The notes beneath the pieces were generated by a model. It made no database searches. It was not told where the DNA came from and saw only the letters and a program-made list of their open reading frames with translations. A stretch of DNA of 64,000 nucleotides. Origin: an uncultured Clostridia bacterium. GTDB lineage: Bacteria; Bacillota; Clostridia; Christensenellales; DTU072. The stretch covers positions 273,633-337,632 of the forward strand of contig CALVUD010000001.1 of assembly GCA_944363505.1 (NCBI GenBank), given 5' to 3'. Both the position numbers and the translations under genes were made by a program. The stretch's first letter is position 1. Each line of letters begins with the position of its first letter. Shown here in pieces: positions 58,313-64,000 of the stretch.

Positions 58313-59113
58313 TCACCCTTTCGGGGCTTTTAAAGAAAGTATGCATTTCGACGGACACTTTTCGGCGCAAACCCCGCATGCTACGCATTTTTCGTAATCG
58401 AATACGGGCAGATTGTTTTCCATCGTTATAGCGCCCTCGGGGCAATTCCTGGCGCAAAGTCCGCAACCTATGCAACCCGAGGAACACACGTTCCTGACTT
58501 CCTTTCCCCTGGCAGGATTCGAACAAGCCACATAATACACCGCGTTGCCCGCGAGTCTTTTCAGCGTATGCTTCGGACAAAAACGGATACACCTGGAACA
58601 TTGCACGCACTTTTCCTGGTTTACCTTCGCCACGCCGTCCACGATCTCTATGGCGTCGGCGGGACATTCCGAAACGCATTTGCTAAGTCCCATACACCCC
58701 GTGGGACACGCCTTTCTGCCGCCGGCGAGAAGCTCCGCCGACTGGCAGTCGCCGTACCCCTGGTAGTCGTATTTATCGCGGCATTTGTCGCCGCCGCAGC
58801 ATGCGTTCACAACAACTATTTCCTGCGTTTGGGTTCCTAAGATCTCGATAATGAGTTGCTTATTCTGCTTTGACGTAGGTCCGCACGCCGAGACTTCGGC
58901 TTCGCCTTTTGCCAGCGCTTCGGCAAACGCCTCACACCCTGCAAAACCGCAACCGCCGCAGTTGGCGCCCGCGAGGAGCGAATTTATTTCGTCGATTCTT
59001 TCGTCGCGCTTGACGGCGAATTTTTCGGAGCAGACCGCGATCAGCACCGCAAAGACCACCGCCAGTCCCGTCAGCAACATCACGGGTAAAACTATCTGTA
59101 AAGTAACGGACAT
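58313..59113 (-). CDS. rnfB: Rnf complex subunit RnfB
   Basis: 266 residues. One membrane helix (about 8-28) precedes the RnfB Fe-S motif with C52/C55/C60 (NCGGCGFAGC) and Cys77. Further Cys clusters follow: CVQCSRCIRFCP, CIGCGLCARNCP and CVACGVCAEKCP among them. It is the entry point for electrons from ferredoxin. It ends the rnfCDGEAB operon, the usual clostridial order. Confidence 0.96.
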   Translation of the reverse strand: MSVTLQIVLPVMLLTGLAVVFAVLIAVCSEKFAVKRDERIDEINSLLAGANCGGCGFAGCEAFAEALAKGEAEVSACGPTSKQNKQLIIEILGTQTQEIVVVNACCGGDKCRDKYDYQGYGDCQSAELLAGGRKACPTGCMGLSKCVSECPADAIEIVDGVAKVNQEKCVQCSRCIRFCPKHTLKRLAGNAVYYVACSNPARGKEVRNVCSSGCIGCGLCARNCPEGAITMENNLPVFDYEKCVACGVCAEKCPSKCILSLKAPKG

Positions 59114-59122
59114 ATCCCCTCC

Positions 59123-59704
59123 TTAGAAGCTGAGCCCGGAGAACGCCGCAAAGCTCATCGCTATTATCGAAGCGGCTATCAGCGTGATCGGGAAACCCTT
59201 GAACGACTCGGGAATGTCGGCAAACTCGAGTTTTTCGCGTATTCCCGCAAGTATCAGTATCGCTATCGTAAAGCCTATACCCGAAGCTATACCGTTAACG
59301 AACGCATACAGGACGTTGACTTCGCTAAGTTCCGTAACGTTCATTATCGCGACGCCCAGAACCGCGCAGTTCGTCGTGATCAACGGCAGGTACACTCCGA
59401 GCGCGCTGTAAAGAGACGGCGAAAAGCGTTTGACGAAAATTTCGACGAGCTGTATCAAAGCCGCGATGACCAGAATAAAGACTATCGTTCTCAGATACTC
59501 CATACCGCCCGCGACCAGCGCGAGATCTATGGCGTAAGTGATCACCGAGGCCACGCCCATAACGAATATAACCGCAAGCCCCATACCGAGAGCCGTTTCC
59601 GTCTTTTTGCTGACGCCGAGGAACGGACAGATCCCGAGGAATCTGGAAAGCACGAAATTGTTTACGAAAATGGCGTTGATAACCAATAAAACGACATACG
59701 GCAT
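59123..59704 (-). CDS. rnfA: Rnf complex subunit RnfA
   Basis: 193 residues, six membrane helices, with NNFVLSRFLGICPFLGVSKK near the N-terminus and TTNCAVLGVAI in the middle; each supplies a Cys of the shared [2Fe-2S] site formed with RnfE. It overlaps rnfE by one base. Confidence 0.95.
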   Translation of the reverse strand: MPYVVLLVINAIFVNNFVLSRFLGICPFLGVSKKTETALGMGLAVIFVMGVASVITYAIDLALVAGGMEYLRTIVFILVIAALIQLVEIFVKRFSPSLYSALGVYLPLITTNCAVLGVAIMNVTELSEVNVLYAFVNGIASGIGFTIAILILAGIREKLEFADIPESFKGFPITLIAASIIAMSFAAFSGLSF

Positions 59705-60369
59705 TATGCGTTACCTCCGCCCGATTTCAATGCTTTGCGCTCGGCAAGTTTCTTTTCCGCCGCTTTTACTGCGACGTTGAATATGACCATCATGAATCCG
59801 TATACCATAAACCCGCCCGCGGGCAATATGAATATGGTCATGGGAAGCCCCGCCTCCACCAAAAAACTCAGTTCGAAGCCGAACACGCAGCCCGTGCCCA
59901 GAAGTTCGCGTATAAAGCCCAGAAGCGTCAGTGAGAAAGTAAATCCCACGCCTATTCCCACTCCGTCAAGCACCGAAGGGATAACGGGATTCAGCGACGC
60001 GAAGCTTTCCGCCCGCGCCAACAGTATACAGTTGACGACGACCAGCGATAAAAACAGTCCCAGCGAATCGTACAGATCCGGGAGCCATTTGCGCATTATC
60101 ATCTGAACGAGCGTCGAAAAAGTGGCGATTACCAGTATATACGCGGGAATCCTGACCTTTCTGGGGATAAAGTTTCTCAGCAGCGACACTATCGCGTTGG
60201 AGCACACCAGAACGAACGTCGTCGCAAGTCCCATCGACAGACCGTTCAGCGCCGAAGTCGTTACCGCGAGCGTGGGGCATGTGCCGAGCACCAACCTGAA
60301 AGTGGCGTTGTTTTTGAACACGCCCGTGGTCAGCGGTTCGAATGTTTCGCGTAAGCTTGCTTTGCTCAT
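59704..60369 (-). CDS. rnfE: Rnf complex subunit RnfE
   Basis: 221 residues, six membrane helices, paralogous to RnfA with an inverted arrangement. LGTCPTLAVTTSALNGLSMG and VVNCILLARAESFA carry the equivalent cysteines. It overlaps rnfG by four bases. Confidence 0.95.
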   Translation of the reverse strand: MSKASLRETFEPLTTGVFKNNATFRLVLGTCPTLAVTTSALNGLSMGLATTFVLVCSNAIVSLLRNFIPRKVRIPAYILVIATFSTLVQMIMRKWLPDLYDSLGLFLSLVVVNCILLARAESFASLNPVIPSVLDGVGIGVGFTFSLTLLGFIRELLGTGCVFGFELSFLVEAGLPMTIFILPAGGFMVYGFMMVIFNVAVKAAEKKLAERKALKSGGGNA

Positions 60370-60962
60370 AGACCGCCTCCCAATTCGTTATACGCCTTTA
60401 CCGCGCCCTTGACGGCGGCAAACACCGCGTTTGTGGTATAAGTCGCGCTGGTTACCTTTTCGGGAGTGAATTTTCCCGTCGTATCGGGGAATGTCAGCTT
60501 CAGATCGTCGGGAACGTAAACGTCTTTTACCGACACGCCCGCATACTGGGCGAGATAATCTTCCTTGAACGCGTTGGCGCCAAGGCCCGGAGTTTCCGAA
60601 TGGGAATATCCCGCCACTTTGACTATCACGCCCTCTTTTATGACGGTAATGACCCCCACGCCGTCGGCGGAATAGCCTATGCGGTTTTCTTTGGAAACGT
60701 GTACCAAAAAGATATACGCGCCGTCCTCGGCGATATACGCCGCCTGAAGCTCGGTGCCGTTGATGTCGACGTATCCTTCCGTGGAAAGCTCCTCCGCTAT
60801 CGGCGAGGAATAGTTTTCTGCGATGGCTTTCTGAAGTTCCTCGTTTTCGTCCACCTGCGTGAACAGATTCACGCACGCGAGCAGCAGCGCCGCGACGAGT
60901 GCGATCACACTCAGACTGACGACGATCTTTACGCTTTCGTTATTTATCCTGAATTTCTTCAT
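60366..60962 (-). CDS. rnfG: Rnf complex subunit RnfG
   Basis: 198 residues: one N-terminal membrane helix (about 12-33) and an extracytoplasmic FMN-binding domain. The covalent flavin attachment region is TSATYTT (171-177), with Thr174 the likely site. The modification needs an ApbE flavin transferase, which is not in this window. Confidence 0.94.
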   Translation of the reverse strand: MKKFRINNESVKIVVSLSVIALVAALLLACVNLFTQVDENEELQKAIAENYSSPIAEELSTEGYVDINGTELQAAYIAEDGAYIFLVHVSKENRIGYSADGVGVITVIKEGVIVKVAGYSHSETPGLGANAFKEDYLAQYAGVSVKDVYVPDDLKLTFPDTTGKFTPEKVTSATYTTNAVFAAVKGAVKAYNELGGGL

Positions 60963-61993
60963 ACCGCCTCCCCCTTAGGTTTCTTGGGCGGTTTTTTATA
61001 ACCGAAAGGTCTCGACTTAAAGCCCTTGTCTATCAGCGGAACGAGCAGGTTCATCAACAGTACGGCAAAGGAAGCGCCCTCGTTCATGCCGCCGTAGCGG
61101 CGTATCAGCAGCGTCATAAGTCCCGCGCCTACGGCGAATATCCACGTGCCGAGGCGGGTATCGGGAGAAGTCGTATAATCGGTAAGCATGAATATTCCCG
61201 CGAACATCACGCCGCCCGACATCAGATTCGGAAGTATGAAATTCCAGCCGTCTTTATAAAACACAAGACTGAAAAACGCCACCGACAGGAAGTATCCCAC
61301 GGGAATTTTCCAGTCTATTATTTTGAATATCAGCAAGTATATCAGCGAAGCAATCAGAGCGATTTTGCATGTTTCGCCTATCGTTCCGCCGATATTCCCC
61401 AAAAACATATCCAAAAGATTGACGTCCGCGCTCCCCGTGGCAGCAGCGCCTTTTATGACCGCGAGCGGAGTGGCGGAAGTAACGTATGCGGTCTCGTCGA
61501 CGAATCCCGCAAACAGCCGCGCCGCCGCCACGCCCGAAGAATAGTCTATCGGAGCGATAAACGTCATCATCTGCGTGCCCCAAGCCAGCAATAAAAACAC
61601 CCTTGCGGTCGCGGCGGGGTTTGCAAAGTTCTTGCCCAGACCGCCGAAGAGCATTTTGACGAGCATTATGGCCACTATCCCGCCTATTAGCGGAACATAG
61701 AACGGCACCGTCGGCGGCAGGTTCAGCCCCAGTATCATGCCCGTTACTATCGCGGAAAGATCCCCCGTCGTATCGGGCTTTTTGCGTATCAGGTTATAAA
61801 ACCACTCGCTTCCCACGCTGGAAGCCACCGCTAAAAGCACCACGAACAACGCGTAAAATCCGTACAGAACCACGCCCGCTATCAGCGGGAAGCACAGCGC
61901 TATTATGACGTGGAGCATGATCTTCTTTGTCGTCAGCGCGCTGCCGACGTGCGGCGACGACGTTACTATCAGCTTTTCTTTGACTTCGGGCAT
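60959..61993 (-). CDS. rnfD: Rnf complex subunit RnfD
   Basis: 344 residues, about nine membrane segments. SATPLA (173-178) is the covalent FMN site, with Thr175 the likely residue. It starts one base after the rnfC stop codon region and overlaps rnfG by four bases. RnfD is a major membrane component linked to ion translocation. Confidence 0.95.
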   Translation of the reverse strand: MPEVKEKLIVTSSPHVGSALTTKKIMLHVIIALCFPLIAGVVLYGFYALFVVLLAVASSVGSEWFYNLIRKKPDTTGDLSAIVTGMILGLNLPPTVPFYVPLIGGIVAIMLVKMLFGGLGKNFANPAATARVFLLLAWGTQMMTFIAPIDYSSGVAAARLFAGFVDETAYVTSATPLAVIKGAAATGSADVNLLDMFLGNIGGTIGETCKIALIASLIYLLIFKIIDWKIPVGYFLSVAFFSLVFYKDGWNFILPNLMSGGVMFAGIFMLTDYTTSPDTRLGTWIFAVGAGLMTLLIRRYGGMNEGASFAVLLMNLLVPLIDKGFKSRPFGYKKPPKKPKGEAV

Positions 61994-61994
61994 A

Positions 61995-63287
61995 CTACCT
62001 CGCTCCCGAATTTTTTATAAGTTTTTTTGCAAGCCGTTGCGACTGTACCAACGGCCGTTTCGCGGGGCACACGAATGCGCAGCAACCGCATTCTATACAC
62101 AGCTCGGGGTGATACGCTTTCGCCTCGACGACCTTGTCTTTCAATATCAGCGCGTCCGTTTTCATCGGCATCAGCGACATCGGACAGACCGAAGCGCATC
62201 TGGCGCAATTAATGCACGGCGTAGGTTCTATGCCGCGGATCTCCTCCTCGGTCAGCAATAGCAGCGCGCCGGAGGACTTGGTGACGGAAGGCTTCAGCGA
62301 ATGCATCGAGATCCCCATCATGGGTCCGCCCTGCACCGCCTTGACGTATTGCGAGCGGATACCCGCCGCGTCGGCGAGTTCCTCGAAAGTCATTCCCGTC
62401 TTTACAAAATAATTTCCGGGTCTTGCGACTGCAAGTCCGGAAACGGTTACCACTCTTTCGTATAAAGGTTTCCCGAAGTCCACGGCTTCGTGCAAAGCGT
62501 ATGCGGTCTGACAGTTGGTGACTATACAGCCTATATCGCCGGGAAGCTTTCCCGCAGGCACTTTTTTACGCGTCAGCGCGTAAATAAGTTGTTTTTCGCC
62601 GCCCTGCGGATATTTCGTCTTTAAAAGTTCGACCCTTATACCGCCGCCCGCCGCTTTTTTCAGCGCTTCGTATGCGTCGCGCTTGTTGGATTCGACGCCT
62701 ATTACCGTGTCCGCGGCGTTCAATGCCTTGGCGACCAGTTCGACGCCGCGCACGATACCCTCGGCATTATCCATCATCAGTCTGTAGTCGGCGGTTATGT
62801 ACGGTTCACATTCGGAGCCGTTGATCAACAAAGTCTGTATCGGGTTTTTAACGGAAAGTTTTACGTCGAACGGAAAAGCCGCGCCGCCCATTCCGACGAT
62901 GCCCGCTTCGCGCGCGCGTCCGATAATATTTTCACGCGTCGGCGAGCCGAGCGGCTCTAATCTTTCCTCGGAATATTCGAAATCGTTTTTAATTACGACG
63001 TGCAGGCATTTGCCGCCCGAGACTGTTTCCCCCGACTCTATCGCCGCGACCTCTCCCGAAACGGAGCTGAAAACATTTGCCGAAACGATGGCGCCCGCTT
63101 TTCCCACCAATGATCCCGCTTTGACCTTATCCCCTGCTTTTACGACGGCCTCGGCGGGAGCGCCGATATGTTGTGAAAGCGGGATCCTGACAAACTCGCC
63201 GGCTTCTATGGGTACGACGGGTTTGTCTTTGGACAATTCCTTCCTCTCCTCGGGGTGAATACCATACCTGAAAGTCTTGGTTTTCAT
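61995..63287 (-). CDS. rnfC: Rnf complex subunit RnfC
   Basis: 430 residues from ATG at 63287 (MKTKTFRYGIHPEERKELSKD). IPLSQHIGAPAEAVV and the NADH-binding GMGGAAFPFDVKL are characteristic, and two ferredoxin clusters lie near the C-terminus (CINCARCASVCP, CIECGCCAFVCP). It is the NADH-side subunit and first gene of the operon. No Shine-Dalgarno is visible and the -10 of a good promoter lies only eight bases upstream, so it is probably leaderless. Confidence 0.95.
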   Translation of the reverse strand: MKTKTFRYGIHPEERKELSKDKPVVPIEAGEFVRIPLSQHIGAPAEAVVKAGDKVKAGSLVGKAGAIVSANVFSSVSGEVAAIESGETVSGGKCLHVVIKNDFEYSEERLEPLGSPTRENIIGRAREAGIVGMGGAAFPFDVKLSVKNPIQTLLINGSECEPYITADYRLMMDNAEGIVRGVELVAKALNAADTVIGVESNKRDAYEALKKAAGGGIRVELLKTKYPQGGEKQLIYALTRKKVPAGKLPGDIGCIVTNCQTAYALHEAVDFGKPLYERVVTVSGLAVARPGNYFVKTGMTFEELADAAGIRSQYVKAVQGGPMMGISMHSLKPSVTKSSGALLLLTEEEIRGIEPTPCINCARCASVCPMSLMPMKTDALILKDKVVEAKAYHPELCIECGCCAFVCPAKRPLVQSQRLAKKLIKNSGAR

Positions 63288-63295
63288 ACAATTCA

Positions 63296-63324
63296 ATTAT
63301 ACAGTAAGTCGTAGAAACTGTAAA
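63296..63324 (-). promoter_or_regulatory. Promoter of the rnf operon, probably leaderless
   Basis: TTTACA (63319-63324) and a perfect TATAAT (63296-63301) on the minus strand, 17 bases apart. The expected transcription start falls at about 63289-63287, on the ATG of rnfC. Confidence 0.8.
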
Positions 63325-63415
63325 CCCCCAAATTCGCTCGCGGCTCAAAAAACTTTATCGCTTTACTTCGCTGAACGGCGGCATGGCGGGCGATTGTTTT
63401 CTTTTCCGCGCGTGG

Positions 63416-63444
63416 GCATATTCGACGGCGGCTCCACATAGAAT
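63416..63444 (+). promoter_or_regulatory. Candidate sigma-E promoter of spoIVA
   Basis: GCATATTC (63416-63423), 13 bases, CATAGAAT (63437-63444). This is close to the sigma-E pattern GHATANNT-N14-CATACANT, with one mismatch in each element and a spacer one base short. spoIVA is sigma-E-controlled in Bacillus, and no sigma-A promoter is apparent. Confidence 0.6.
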
Positions 63445-63470
63445 TTAACAAAAATATTTGGAGGACTGAT

Positions 63471-64000
63471 ATGTCGGAATACAATATATACGCCGATATC
63501 GCGGCGCGGACGGGCGGCGATATTTATATCGGAGTGGTCGGTCCCGTGCGCACGGGTAAATCCACGTTTATCAAACGCTTCATGGAAGAGCTGGTGCTTC
63601 CCGGAATGACCGACGAAATAAAACGCGACCGCGCACGCGACGAACTGCCGCAGTCGTCTACGGGAAAGACAATAATGACCACCGAGCCGAAGTTCGTGCC
63701 CAACGAAGCCGTCAAAGTCTTAGCGGGCGCGGGCGAAGCGGGAGTCAGACTCATCGACTGCGTGGGCTTTATGGTCGACGGAGCGCTCGGCGCTTCCGAA
63801 GGCGACGCCCCGCGCATGGTCGGCACCCCGTGGAGCGAAGAAAAGATGCCTTTCGAACGCGCCGCCGAACTGGGTACGGAAAAAGTCATACGCGACCATT
63901 CCACCGTCGCGGTGGTCATAACGTCGGACGGCTCGTTCACCGATATCCCGCGTTCGGGATATACCGACGCCGAAGACCGCGTCATAAAGGAAGTCATAGC
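63471..64000 (+). CDS. spoIVA: Stage IV sporulation protein A, cut by the window edge
   Basis: The first 176 codons are present. Start MSEYNIYADIAARTGGDIYI, Walker A GPVRTGKSTFIKRF (24-37), and VRLIDCVGFMVDGALG and AVVITSDGSFTDIPR are characteristic of SpoIVA, an ATPase that polymerises on the forespore surface as the base of the spore coat. The ribosome binding site is GGAGG, seven bases before the ATG. It shows that the organism has at least part of the sporulation programme. It is divergent from the rnf operon. Confidence 0.96.
   Translation, partial: MSEYNIYADIAARTGGDIYIGVVGPVRTGKSTFIKRFMEELVLPGMTDEIKRDRARDELPQSSTGKTIMTTEPKFVPNEAVKVLAGAGEAGVRLIDCVGFMVDGALGASEGDAPRMVGTPWSEEKMPFERAAELGTEKVIRDHSTVAVVITSDGSFTDIPRSGYTDAEDRVIKEVI

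Overview
The window is a densely packed chromosomal segment of a spore-forming, Gram-positive anaerobe, most likely a Clostridia lineage of moderate GC content (Christensenellales-like is a guess from overall character, not something the sequence proves). The evidence is an hrcA-grpE-dnaK-dnaJ operon with a CIRCE operator, Firmicutes-type ylxM-ffh-rpsP-khpA-rimM-trmD and dprA-topA-trmFO-hslVU clusters, an N-terminally extended L27 paired with Prp, a V-type ATPase, an Rnf complex, and the start of spoIVA behind a plausible sigma-E promoter. Almost all genes lie on the minus strand with overlaps or very short gaps. No rRNA, tRNA, transposase, prophage or CRISPR array was seen.

Layout, left to right (transcription of minus-strand genes runs right to left). 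0-17 kb: rpsU, a fused ABC transporter, hinT, a fused prmA-mtaB gene, dnaJ, dnaK, grpE and hrcA (CIRCE plus a consensus promoter), then hemW, lepA, nifU-like, nifS, glyA and trxA behind their own promoter. 17-31 kb: rseC-like gene, aspS, hisS, hslU, hslV, trmFO, topA, dprA, comM/yifB, a lipoprotein-like 767-residue membrane protein and rplS. 31-36.3 kb: yraN, rnhB, rbgA, trmD, rimM, khpA, rpsP, ffh, ylxM. 36.3-38.2 kb: an unusual accessory patch described below. 38-40 kb: an OGG-type DNA glycosylase, rpmA, prp and rplU with a structured leader. 40-54.7 kb: one apparent long transcription unit starting at rpiB, covering the V-ATPase genes (G-I-K-E-C-F-A-B-D), a leucine-rich-repeat lipoprotein, manA, a ROK sugar kinase and a glycosidase-like protein. 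54.9-58.3 kb: tsaC, a 607-residue lipoprotein and a small unknown membrane protein (the only complete plus-strand gene). 58.3-63.3 kb: rnfCDGEAB. 63.47 kb to the end: spoIVA, cut by the window edge.

The most unusual part is 36.25-38.16 kb. A NYN-domain (PIN-like) putative nuclease ends in a basic 50-residue module. An ancestral block of about 718 bp, running from that module through its terminator, the ylxM promoter, ylxM and the first 24-25 codons of ffh, appears to have been tandemly duplicated at a 4-bp ACCG microhomology. The result is a decayed ylxM copy and a new chimeric ORF: the first 24 residues of Ffh fused to the NYN tail module, which then expanded into nearly identical 183-bp tandem repeats. 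The chimera has a perfect promoter, a ribosome binding site and a strong terminator. This looks like a recently born gene that shares its module with the adjacent nuclease.

Energy metabolism reads as ion-coupled: a V-ATPase whose c-subunit carries all five Na+ ligands known from Enterococcus hirae NtpK, together with an Rnf ferredoxin:NAD+ oxidoreductase, suggests a sodium cycle. The rnfC start is probably leaderless.
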